From positions 1 through 13,800 of the forward strand of contig JAGAFH010000054.1 in NCBI GenBank assembly GCA_017612755.1: a stretch of 13,800 bases of DNA. Reading direction: 5' to 3'. Each line of letters opens with the position of its first letter. Positions within the stretch are counted from its first letter, which is position 1. Under the pieces are notes generated by a model. The model did no database searches. It was not told the origin of the DNA and saw nothing but the letters and a program-made list of their open reading frames with translations. Source of the DNA: Clostridiales bacterium (GTDB taxonomy: Bacteria; Bacillota; Clostridia; Saccharofermentanales; Saccharofermentanaceae). Below, in pieces: positions 6,513 to 13,800 of this stretch. The position numbers and the translations under genes are program-made.

Positions 6513-8453
6513 TCAGGCGGTCTTTACAAGAGCCACACTGTCCAGCCTGACTGTTCCGTTCCCTTCGTTTATGATGACGAATTCCACATCATCACTATAG
6601 TATTCAAAACAGAATTCATATACTGCCGTGTTATTGTCCCTTGATACTTCCATGGCATCACTGACATAAGCTCCCTTCCCTGCCGTAGGCATAAAGGATA
6701 TGTCATCAAGTCCGTCGCCTGTGATGGTGAGGCGGTACGATCCTCCGGGAAGGTCGATCATGGGACCATAGGAATATCCCTGCTCATAAAGGTAGCGGAC
6801 CCCATCCTCATCATATCCGTCCACAAGGTAAGTCCCGTCATAGAAATAATCCAGATCATATTCCGCCGAAGAGTTGACCAGAGCATCGTTACTTTCAAAT
6901 ACATAAACATAAAGGTAATCGGAAACAAGATCCGGCTCCTTCTGCTCCAGAGCGTGGGCGAGACTTGTAAAAGGAAGCTCTTCCTCTCCCAGGATAACAG
7001 CGATCTTCCCCTCCGGGAAGGCTTCCAGATGGGACTTCTCCTGAAGCCAGTCCCTCAGACTGGAAGGATCTGAAACATCCATACTTTCAGGTGATTCCCA
7101 GTGATACATCTCCACTTCGCCGTCTGTCAGTTCGGTAATGATATTTCCATTCCAGAAAGTGGAATAACCGTACCCTATGTCGTTTTCCTGAAGGTAAAGG
7201 GCTACCTCTCTGTAAGGTCCGGTAAAATCCAGATCCTTGTAGTCCCTATAGAAGGTAACTTCACCTGCCAGCTTTAGGAAGACCAGGACGACGCTTGCTG
7301 CGGCAATGATCCTCTTTCTCTTATATTCCGCTTTACAGATATTGTTAGTACAGACAGGAACCAGAAGGATGACCACAGGGGATATATATCTCTCCACCGT
7401 ATCCCTCACGATAAAAAGCTGTACCAGCGTGAAAAGGCATACGGAACAGATAAAGAGATAAGTAAGTATCCTGCTTTCCTCCCGCTCTTCCTTCTTCGGT
7501 ATATTGAAAAGAGAAAAAGCCGCAAGACAAATAACTGCCCCGAAACCGATATTCTTCATTATTCCGGAGAACATAAGAGGTCCGGTAGTATAGCCCAGAT
7601 TATCGATAAAAGCATTGATGTTAAAATCAAGGACTGAACTGTCAAAGGGCATGAAAAAGAAGTGGTCGAACTGCTGGACGGTAAATACCTTCGACAGGAC
7701 AAATACATACAGGATCAAACCGCATAAAACGGAAATAAAGAAGATGACTCCAAACCTGAACCTCCTGAGATGTCCTTTGTCCTCGCCGCCCTTGAGAAGA
7801 TCCCTCATGACAGGGAAAAACAGGATCAAAAAGAGAGGAAAGAAAAACAGGAGTATCATCCTGTATCCTCCGAGTCCGGAAAGGAAGGCTATAACATAGG
7901 CCGTGATCTCTCCGGCGGTCTTCTTTTTGTCTCTCTTCCCATCCCTGCCGCAGTAGTCGAAAAACAGGGCCAGGAAAAAGAACATTACGGTTATGAAGGG
8001 AAGATAATACATTCCCATCAGATAGTAAGTTATATACTCGTAGGAGATCGGAAGAGCAAGGATCGATGCCGTAAGGGGAAATGCCCTCTCTATCTTAAGG
8101 GAGCGGCAAAGGCAATAGTAGGAAAAGAGCATAATGGCGATATGGATCGCTGTCGACAACACCCTTACCGTATGCCAGCTCTTTATGAACCTGAAAAGAA
8201 ACGAGGTGATTATCTGGATATAGAGGATCCTTATCTCGGAGGAGTAATCCCAGCGGGTGGTGATGATCCCGTTTGATCCGGAAAGGATCTTAGCGAGCAA
8301 AAGCTCACTGGACATGTCCGCATCAAGAAAACAAGTGATCTTTCGGGAGATAAAGAATATGGTCAGCGTATAAGCAAAGATAAGGAGCACCCATGACAAA
8401 AGATACGGGATATTATCCTTCCTTAAGATCTTCTGTCCGTGCTCCTTACTCAA
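6513..8453 (-). CDS. Polytopic GT-C-like membrane protein with C-terminal soluble domain, unknown function
   Basis: I do not recognise a named family member. The 646-residue protein has about ten hydrophobic segments (roughly 16-36, 98-117, 123-141, 148-167, 183-214, 232-254, 300-317, 328-349, 353-370, 380-396) and then a soluble domain of about 245 residues. Right after the first segment is an acidic DAD (44-46) followed by MSSELLLAK, and a WDYSSE stretch lies at 68-73. An acidic motif in the first outside loop is a hallmark of GT-C glycosyltransferases, which use lipid-linked sugars, so a role in cell-surface glycan or protein glycosylation is possible but inferred. The start is TTG at 8453: it has AAAGGTGG 6 nt upstream (8460-8467), an in-frame TAA lies just further upstream, and no ATG is near. 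It follows ftsH by 15 bp and probably shares its transcript. Confidence 0.75.
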   Translation of the reverse strand: MSKEHGQKILRKDNIPYLLSWVLLIFAYTLTIFFISRKITCFLDADMSSELLLAKILSGSNGIITTRWDYSSEIRILYIQIITSFLFRFIKSWHTVRVLSTAIHIAIMLFSYYCLCRSLKIERAFPLTASILALPISYEYITYYLMGMYYLPFITVMFFFLALFFDYCGRDGKRDKKKTAGEITAYVIAFLSGLGGYRMILLFFFPLFLILFFPVMRDLLKGGEDKGHLRRFRFGVIFFISVLCGLILYVFVLSKVFTVQQFDHFFFMPFDSSVLDFNINAFIDNLGYTTGPLMFSGIMKNIGFGAVICLAAFSLFNIPKKEEREESRILTYLFICSVCLFTLVQLFIVRDTVERYISPVVILLVPVCTNNICKAEYKRKRIIAAASVVLVFLKLAGEVTFYRDYKDLDFTGPYREVALYLQENDIGYGYSTFWNGNIITELTDGEVEMYHWESPESMDVSDPSSLRDWLQEKSHLEAFPEGKIAVILGEEELPFTSLAHALEQKEPDLVSDYLYVYVFESNDALVNSSAEYDLDYFYDGTYLVDGYDEDGVRYLYEQGYSYGPMIDLPGGSYRLTITGDGLDDISFMPTAGKGAYVSDAMEVSRDNNTAVYEFCFEYYSDDVEFVIINEGNGTVRLDSVALVKTA

Positions 8454-8459
8454 TATAAG

Positions 8460-8467
8460 CCACCTTT
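8460..8467 (-). promoter_or_regulatory. Ribosome binding site supporting a TTG start
   Basis: AAAGGTGG on the minus strand, 6 nt before the TTG at 8453-8451 and directly after the ftsH stop codon. It is what makes the TTG a credible start for the membrane protein gene. Confidence 0.65.
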
Positions 8468-8468
8468 A

Positions 8469-10553
8469 TCAGGCCTGGTCTTCAGACCCCTCTTCTGAAC
8501 CGTCTTCCGGCACATCCTCCTTGGGAGTTTCAGATGAAGCTTCTGAAGTTTCCGTTGTTTCAAGGGTTTCTTCAGGCTTTTCTTCTGCTGTCTCCTGAGG
8601 CTTTTCTTCTGCTTTTGAAGCTTCTTCAGCCTTTGCGGCTTCTTCTTCCTTAGAAGCCTTGTCCCGGGCAATGATATCTGTCAGGTCTCCGTCCTTTTCG
8701 AAGATCTCTTCGAATTCGGGACCATCTACCTTGTATACGTCGATAAGCCTTGAAGCAAGGCCTTCCACCACATTCTTGTGCTCCATGAGAACATCCTTGG
8801 TCTTCTCATAGCACTCGTCGATAATGCGCTGGATCTCCTTGTCGATCTCAAAGGCCGTTGCGTCGGAGTAGCTCTGGACCTGGCCGAAGGAAGCGCCTAC
8901 GAAGACCTCATCATTCTCGTTTCCGAATACCATATTCCTGAACTTGGGAGAAAGACCGAAACGCTTAACCATATTTGAAGCAACACGGTGGCAGTTCTGA
9001 AGGTCTGCTGATGCTCCGGTACTGATCTCGCCCAGGAAGAGTTCTTCTGCGGCACGTCCGCCGAGAGATACCATTATGGAATCGATAAGCATCTGCTCGG
9101 TAACCATATCCATGTCTTCCTTGAACTTATATGCGGTAAATCCGCCGGCTCTTCCGGAAGGGATGATGGTAACACGGTCTACCTTCTGGTAGTCGCTTAT
9201 GGCACGGAGCACAACAGCGTGTCCGGACTCATGATATGCAGAAAGTCTCTTGGACTTTTCGCTGAGTTTCTTTGATGTCTTCTCGGGTCCCATAAGGACT
9301 CTGAATGTAGCATCGGAGATCTCAAGAGGTGAGATCTTCTTCTTGTTCCTCCTGGCAGCAAGGATAGCTGCTTCGTTAAGGACATTCTCAAGATCGGCAC
9401 CTGTAAATCCTGATGTGGAAAGAGCGATCTCTCTGAGATCCACATTATCCTCGAAGGGCTTACCCTTGGCGTGGATCTTGAGGATAGCTTCTCTCTCATC
9501 GGCATCGGGCTCATTGACCATGACCTGACGGTCAAATCTTCCGGGTCTTAAAAGAGCCGGGTCAAGTACGTCAGGACGGTTTGTAGCCGCGATGACTATA
9601 ACGTTGGTGTGAATATCGAATCCGTCCATCTCAACGAGGATCTGGTTAAGTGTCTGCTCTCTTTCGTCGTTGCCGCCTCCGAGACCTGCGCCTCTCTTAC
9701 GTCCGACGGCATCGATCTCATCGATGAAGATTACGCTGGGAGCAGCCTTCTTTGCATCAGCGAAAAGGCTTCTTACCCTGGCAGCACAGGCACCGACCAG
9801 CATCTCCACAAAGTCGGAACCTGAGATATAGAAGAAAGGAACGCCTGCCTCACCGGCAACTGCTCTGGCAAGAAGTGTCTTACCTGTACCGGGAGCACCG
9901 TGGAGAAGGACCCCCTTGGGGACCTTGGCGCCAAGATCCGTAAACTTCTTGGGAGACTTAAGGAAATCTACTATCTCGCTGAGTTCCTCCTTCTCCTCAA
10001 CAGATCCGGCCACATCGCTGAAGCGGACCTTCATCTTGTTGGGATCTGTGAGCTTGGCTTTGTTGTTACCGAAGGAGAATACTCCGTTTCCGTCCTTAGC
10101 CTGTCTGTTAAGGTTCAGGAAGATGACAAGTACTACGACTATCATTCCGATAGTCAGAAGAACATTGATCACAGCTGCCCAGTCAAAAGGCTCTGTGTAG
10201 TTATACGAATCGATCTTCCCCTCTTCTTTGGCTGTATCAAGTTTCTCAACAAGATCATCCACATAGTCTTTGGGGATAGTCTGGGAAATAGAACGCTCCT
10301 CCCCATCTGATGTCAGATATTCGACTGTTACATTCGTTCCGTCGATAGTTACCGTAGATACATCATAATCGTCGCTCTCGATGTAATAGATAACATCCGA
10401 AAGTGTGGACTCGTTACCCTTAGCCGGCTTGTCACCGAAAAGTATTACCGAGCAGATAATAAGCGAAATGATAAGTACGCCGTAAAAGATCAGACCTGAA
10501 CTGATCCTGGGCTTTCTGCTGTTTCCACCCCTGTTTTCATTCTTGTTTTCCAT
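8469..10553 (-). CDS. ftsH: ATP-dependent zinc metalloprotease FtsH
   Basis: Membrane-anchored hexameric AAA+ protease that degrades damaged or unassembled membrane proteins and some regulators. The 694 residues show a short basic N-terminus, TM1 (about 20-40), an extracytoplasmic domain (41-124), TM2 (about 126-147), an AAA+ module with Walker A GAPGTGKT (219-226), Walker B IFIDE (275-279) and the RPGRF arginine region (337-341), then the protease domain with zinc motif HESGH (441-445) and third ligand Asp517. The pore loop reads EMLVG (250-254), where most FtsH proteins have EMFVG, and the following GACAARV replaces the usual GVGASRV. The last 60 or so residues form a Glu/Ser/Thr/Lys-rich acidic tail. 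The start is ATG at 10553 with GAGG 4 nt upstream, 1 nt after the hpt stop, so translation is likely coupled to hpt. The stop is TGA at 8471-8469. Confidence 0.97.
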   Translation of the reverse strand: MENKNENRGGNSRKPRISSGLIFYGVLIISLIICSVILFGDKPAKGNESTLSDVIYYIESDDYDVSTVTIDGTNVTVEYLTSDGEERSISQTIPKDYVDDLVEKLDTAKEEGKIDSYNYTEPFDWAAVINVLLTIGMIVVVLVIFLNLNRQAKDGNGVFSFGNNKAKLTDPNKMKVRFSDVAGSVEEKEELSEIVDFLKSPKKFTDLGAKVPKGVLLHGAPGTGKTLLARAVAGEAGVPFFYISGSDFVEMLVGACAARVRSLFADAKKAAPSVIFIDEIDAVGRKRGAGLGGGNDEREQTLNQILVEMDGFDIHTNVIVIAATNRPDVLDPALLRPGRFDRQVMVNEPDADEREAILKIHAKGKPFEDNVDLREIALSTSGFTGADLENVLNEAAILAARRNKKKISPLEISDATFRVLMGPEKTSKKLSEKSKRLSAYHESGHAVVLRAISDYQKVDRVTIIPSGRAGGFTAYKFKEDMDMVTEQMLIDSIMVSLGGRAAEELFLGEISTGASADLQNCHRVASNMVKRFGLSPKFRNMVFGNENDEVFVGASFGQVQSYSDATAFEIDKEIQRIIDECYEKTKDVLMEHKNVVEGLASRLIDVYKVDGPEFEEIFEKDGDLTDIIARDKASKEEEAAKAEEASKAEEKPQETAEEKPEETLETTETSEASSETPKEDVPEDGSEEGSEDQA

Positions 10554-10554
10554 G

Positions 10555-11070
10555 TTACCTCACTATACGTATATCTTTGTAATTTCTGAATTGGCCGTTA
10601 TAGTCAAGCCCGTAACCGACGATGAACTTGTCGGGGATGACTATACCGTTATAATCCGGCACAAGATCATTGAGCCTTCTGTCAGGCTTGTCAAAAGCCG
10701 TGCAGATCTTAAGGCTCTTAGGTTCTTTCTTGGCCAGCATCTCCTTCAGGAGCTTAAGTGTCCTTCCGGTATCGATGATATCTTCCACGATCAGGACATC
10801 CTAGCCCCTGATGTCGACAGTGATATCTTTCTTGATCTTGAGGACGCCGGTGGAATTCTCTCCCACATAGCTTGATACCTGCATGAAATCAATGTTGACA
10901 GGCATCTTAAGTTCTCTTACAAGATCGGAAGCAAATATGAATGCGCCTGTGAGGATAGGAACGACTACAAGCTCTTCAACGCCACAGTAATCATTATTTA
11001 TCTCAGATGCGACTCTCTTAACCATTCCGGAGATCTCTTCCTGTGAGATCAAGATTTCTGAAGTATCCAT
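10555..11070 (-). pseudogene. hpt: Hypoxanthine phosphoribosyltransferase with an in-frame TAG at codon 90 (broken or recoded)
   Basis: Hpt salvages hypoxanthine and guanine with PRPP to IMP and GMP. The full frame is 172 codons, a normal length: ATG at 11070 (1 nt after the tilS TAA) to TAA at 10557-10555 (1 nt before the ftsH ATG). Codon 90 is TAG (10803-10801). The frame continues unbroken after it as DVLIVEDIIDTGRT, the PRPP-binding motif, and later AFDKPDRR and FIVGYGLDY; before it are LTGAFIF, SSYVGE and DITVDIRG. From memory, E. coli Hpt reads DIRG-K-DVLIVEDIID here, so TAG stands in place of Lys, one base from AAG. The 89-residue front part lacks the PRPP site and could not work alone. 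A GTG at 10788 could restart, but that product would lack the N-terminal half. No other decay is visible, so the change is recent, an artefact, or suppressed. Family assignment is firm; functional status is open. Confidence 0.85.
10801..10803 (-). other. In-frame amber codon within hpt
   Basis: TAG read on the minus strand, in the same frame as both halves of hpt. The context is GGC-TAG-GAT. It falls between the DIRG and DVLIVED segments that are adjacent in homologous proteins except for one residue, so no base insertion or deletion needs to be assumed. Confidence 0.95.
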
Positions 11071-11071
11071 A

Positions 11072-12574
11072 TTAGCCCTTTTCCTCTCCGATAACAAAAG
11101 ATATCTTTTTCAGCCTGTCCGGCATCTCATCTGCCGTCAGCGACCTGATCCACGCTTCGTGGGACACCTCATCGGTAAACCCTTTAGCGTGACCGATGCC
11201 CGGTATCCAGAGCACCTCATCGCCTTTGGTCAGAAACAATATGCTGTCCCTGGCATCTGCCGGGATCTTCCTGTCCATAAAGAGCTTTCTGATCTTTCTG
11301 CTCCCGGATGACCCTGCTCTCCTGAAAGACAGCTCCGGTCTGTTGTTCTCCAGAACAACCGGTGCGGAATGATCGTCGCCCGCGAACGGGAAAAACCACG
11401 ACATATTATTATACTCTAAAGACTCGTTATTCTCAATAATCTCTATTTTTAATATATAAGAGGAACCGGGGACCGGGACTGTTCCCTGCTCCGGAAGGAT
11501 AAGTGATATCTTCTCCCGGGAAGTGATATATCCCATGCCCTTTGCGATCGCTTCAGCCGCAGAGGCCAGATCCTCCCTGGTGGAAAAACCGACCATCCCT
11601 GCAGTCACAAAGGCGATCCTTCCGAAAGGAAGATCACATGTGACTGTCCCCGCCGGAGCCTGTGAGCAAAGCTCAGCCACCTTATTCGTATGTACGGAAG
11701 TAAAATCCACCAGATCACCGAAGGTATCGAGCCAAAGCCTTCTTATGAGTCTTGAACCTACAGCCTTGGGGGCATCTGCCACATCAGCTGCCGTCAGGCA
11801 TCTTATACTGCCGAAAGAAAGGGGGTCATAGGCTTCTTCAACGATCTGCTCGACAAGATCCAGATCGTCCTTAAGAAGTTCATATGTATCGTTTAATGCT
11901 TCCGAAGGATCCTTGACGGAGACCTTCCCTATAGCAGGCAGCACATCATTTCTCCAGATATTCCTGGTACAGTCTGACATGCTGTTGGTGATATCCTCTG
12001 CATATCCGGTATTATTTCTTTCCAGGTAACCGAGTATCTCTTTTTTTGAAAGGCACAGAAGAGGCCTGATGATATCTCCCGACAGAGGTCTCGGGGAAAC
12101 AAGGCCTTCTAAGGCGCAGCCCCTGAAGAGGTTCATCATCATGGTCTCTGCCAGATCGTCCCTGTGATGGGCCACAGAGATCCTCATATTCCCGCCCTCT
12201 TTTTTTGCGAATTCCCTGAAGGCTCTGTAGCGGAGGATCCTTCCCGTCTCTTCTTCAGACCTGCCCATCTCTTTGGATATGGTCTTTACATCACGGGAGA
12301 TACTTACAAAGGGGATGTCCCTTTCAAGGCAAAAGGCTCTTGAAAGTTCTTCATCCCTGTCGGCATCTTCTCCCCTGAGCATATGGTTCACATGAAGGGC
12401 AAACAGGGAAGCATTAAGGTATCCCTTTGTCTTAAGTTCATAGAGGATAGATAAGAGAGCTGTGGAATCCGGACCTCCGGAAAGTCCCACAAGGATCTTT
12501 TCACAGTCAAAAAGAGTATTTTTACGTGAAAACTCCAGGACCTTCTCAGCTTCGATGGAAAGTTGGTCTTTCAT
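11072..12574 (-). CDS. tilS: tRNA(Ile)-lysidine synthase
   Basis: TilS uses ATP and lysine to turn C34 of tRNA-Ile(CAU) into lysidine, so that the tRNA reads AUA and is charged with isoleucine. It is normally essential. The 500-residue protein has the N-type ATP-pyrophosphatase domain with PP-loop SGGPDS (32-37) and the conserved HVNHMLRGEDADRDE segment (about 62-76), a middle substrate-recognition region and the TilS C-terminal domain (about 415-490; RRAGSSGSRKIRKLFMDRKIP and WIPGIG are typical). Length is at the upper end of normal. The start is ATG at 12574, 3 nt after the dnaB stop; no strong ribosome binding site is seen, so translation is probably coupled to dnaB. The stop TAA (11074-11072) is 1 nt before the hpt ATG. 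The tilS-hpt-ftsH order is the one known from Bacillus subtilis and many Firmicutes. Confidence 0.96.
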   Translation of the reverse strand: MKDQLSIEAEKVLEFSRKNTLFDCEKILVGLSGGPDSTALLSILYELKTKGYLNASLFALHVNHMLRGEDADRDEELSRAFCLERDIPFVSISRDVKTISKEMGRSEEETGRILRYRAFREFAKKEGGNMRISVAHHRDDLAETMMMNLFRGCALEGLVSPRPLSGDIIRPLLCLSKKEILGYLERNNTGYAEDITNSMSDCTRNIWRNDVLPAIGKVSVKDPSEALNDTYELLKDDLDLVEQIVEEAYDPLSFGSIRCLTAADVADAPKAVGSRLIRRLWLDTFGDLVDFTSVHTNKVAELCSQAPAGTVTCDLPFGRIAFVTAGMVGFSTREDLASAAEAIAKGMGYITSREKISLILPEQGTVPVPGSSYILKIEIIENNESLEYNNMSWFFPFAGDDHSAPVVLENNRPELSFRRAGSSGSRKIRKLFMDRKIPADARDSILFLTKGDEVLWIPGIGHAKGFTDEVSHEAWIRSLTADEMPDRLKKISFVIGEEKG

Positions 12575-12577
12575 GGA

Positions 12578-13800
12578 TCAGAACCCGTCCGGGAAGGAAT
12601 CGTTGCTGTCAGCGAAAAAGTCCTCATTCTCCTCATTGACGGGCACGTCTTCATCGGAGACCGGTGCAAAAGGAGGCTCTTCGTCCTCGAAATTATAATC
12701 AGAGGCAGAGGCCTCAGAGGAAGTCGTTCTGGTATAGGAAGACTGCTGTCCCGTAGTCGTGGGATCAACAGGATCGTACTTTCTGTTCTCCTCAAAGAAG
12801 AGGGTCTTGGCGCCCCACCACTTAACATGGACCTTACCTGTCTCACCGTGCCTGTTCTTGGCCACGATAAGCTTGGCATCCTGGATCTCGGGGACCTCAT
12901 CTTTCTTATAATAGTCGGCTCTGTCGATAAAGATAACGGAGTCGGCATCCTGCTCGATAGCACCGGAATCACGAAGGTCAGAGAGCATAGGCGTGTGATC
13001 GTCTCTCTTCTCTGATCCTCTGGAAAGCTGCGAAAGAGCGATAACAGGCACTCCCATATCCTTGGCCAGTACCTTGAGGGATCTGGAGATATCGGAGATC
13101 TCCTGCTGTCTTGAGGAATTGGCCCTACCGGGCATTGTCATGAGCTGGAGATAATCCACGATAACAAGTCCCAGCATGCCCTTGGCCTTAAGATCCTTAC
13201 ACTTGGAAAGCATGGTAACGGGGCTTACGTCAGAGTTGTCATCGATATAGATGGGAAGTCCTGACAGTTCACCGAAGACCTTGGCAAGTTCCTGTTCCTT
13301 CTCAGGAGAGATCTTTGCCCTCTGAAGTTCCTTGGCCGTAGTACTGGCCCTGGAAGCCAGGATCCTGTTTCCGATCTCGGACTTACTCATCTCCAGAGAG
13401 AATATGTTTACGTTGTAGTTTCTGTGAACGGCAACGTTAGTAGCGATATTGATGACCAGTGCCGTCTTTCCCATACCGGGTCTGGCGGCGATGATATTAA
13501 GGGTACCGGGGCGGAATCCCCCCAGCATGGCATCAAGTCCCCTGAAACCGGTCTTCACCGAATTCACCTTCTCCTTGCCGCTGGAGATCGCATGGATCTC
13601 ATTGATATTTCTCTTGAGGATGGCATTAAGCCCCTCAAAGCCTACACCGTCATTATTCTCCCTGATGGGGGTGAGCCTGCTGACGGCCAGGTCGATAATG
13701 TCATTTACGTCATTTGTTCCGGAGGAAGCCTTTTTCTCAAGATCTTTCAGGGTATTGACCACCTGTCTCATGGAACTCTTTTCCCTGATGCTCTCGATAT
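12578..13800 (-). CDS. dnaB: Replicative DNA helicase, 5' part outside the window
   Basis: DnaB is the hexameric 5'-3' helicase that unwinds DNA at the replication fork and loads primase. The frame is open to the right edge, so the true start lies beyond 13800; 406 codons are visible, and most of the N-terminal domain is missing from view. The visible part begins with the linker region (IREKSS, 13798-13772) and continues to the RecA-like motor: Walker A RPGMGKT (about 13463-13483), Walker B VIVDYLQLM, SQLSRGSE and the LRDSGAIEQDADSV motif. No intein is inserted in the P-loop. The last 60 or so residues are Ser/Thr-rich and then strongly acidic, ending DGF, a poorly conserved tail. The ATG at 13771 is internal, not a start. 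The stop is TGA at 12580-12578. It is the first visible gene of the dnaB-tilS-hpt-ftsH-membrane protein operon. Confidence 0.96.
   Translation of the reverse strand, partial: IESIREKSSMRQVVNTLKDLEKKASSGTNDVNDIIDLAVSRLTPIRENNDGVGFEGLNAILKRNINEIHAISSGKEKVNSVKTGFRGLDAMLGGFRPGTLNIIAARPGMGKTALVINIATNVAVHRNYNVNIFSLEMSKSEIGNRILASRASTTAKELQRAKISPEKEQELAKVFGELSGLPIYIDDNSDVSPVTMLSKCKDLKAKGMLGLVIVDYLQLMTMPGRANSSRQQEISDISRSLKVLAKDMGVPVIALSQLSRGSEKRDDHTPMLSDLRDSGAIEQDADSVIFIDRADYYKKDEVPEIQDAKLIVAKNRHGETGKVHVKWWGAKTLFFEENRKYDPVDPTTTGQQSSYTRTTSSEASASDYNFEDEEPPFAPVSDEDVPVNEENEDFFADSNDSFPDGF

Noticed and set aside
8450..8671. Basic 73-residue frame overlapping the end of ftsH on the same strand
   Set aside because: It is the shifted frame of the Glu/Lys-rich FtsH tail. 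Its Lys/Arg/Gln repeats are a by-product of the low-complexity sequence.
10555..10788. Second half of hpt as a separate gene starting at GTG 10788
   Set aside because: The GTG is the Val of the DVLIVED motif, there is no convincing ribosome binding site, and a product without the N-terminal half would not be a working phosphoribosyltransferase.
10801..10803. Programmed pyrrolysine at the hpt amber
   Set aside because: Lysine at this site makes the idea tempting, but pyrrolysine is known mainly from methylamine metabolism, no pyl gene is in the window and Hpt has no need for it. It is kept only as something to exclude.

Overview
The window looks like part of a Bacillota chromosome, most likely from an anaerobic Clostridia (Lachnospiraceae-like) organism. 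The reasons are: a T-box leader in front of ilvB, an A-type flavodiiron protein of the kind used by anaerobes, strong AGGAGG-type ribosome binding sites, a lipoprotein ABC solute-binding protein, and the Firmicutes-type gene run dnaB-tilS-hpt-ftsH. The genus cannot be fixed from the sequence alone. All genes are ordinary chromosomal housekeeping or metabolic genes. I see no insertion sequence, phage gene, CRISPR array, rRNA or tRNA.

Layout. (1) Positions 1-2894, minus strand: the branched-chain amino acid genes ilvB-ilvN-ilvC. ilvC runs off the left edge. Upstream is a full T-box riboswitch with a sigma-70-type promoter, a Stem I with a likely GUC (Val) specifier, the T-box sequence and an intrinsic terminator. 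(2) Positions 2891-4081, minus strand: a flavodiiron protein (FprA type) with all diiron ligands at canonical spacing. (3) Positions 4082-4221: a short divergent promoter region with two back-to-back promoters, each with a perfect TATAAT. (4) Positions 4222-6503, plus strand: a complete polar amino acid ABC importer (lipoprotein, permease, ATPase). A strong intrinsic terminator lies between the binding protein and the permease. (5) Positions 6513-13800, minus strand: a very tightly packed operon read dnaB (5' end outside the window), tilS, hpt, ftsH, then a polytopic GT-C-like membrane protein of unknown function. The ABC ATPase and this last gene converge with 9 bp between them.

How the genes work together. 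ilvB, ilvN and ilvC give the first two steps of valine/isoleucine synthesis, and the T-box would switch them on when charged tRNA (probably tRNA-Val) is scarce. The ABC importer probably brings in amino acids from outside. The dnaB operon combines replication (DnaB), decoding of AUA codons (TilS), purine salvage (Hpt) and membrane protein quality control (FtsH).

The most unusual feature is in hpt. The reading frame is complete and well conserved on both sides of a single in-frame TAG at codon 90 (10801-10803), just before the PRPP-binding motif, at a position where E. coli Hpt has lysine. None of the 11 stop codons visible in the window is TAG. This may be a nonsense mutation, a sequence error or a suppressed/recoded amber; the sequence alone cannot decide. 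Other points of interest are an FtsH whose pore loop has Leu where Phe is usual, and the orphan membrane protein behind ftsH.
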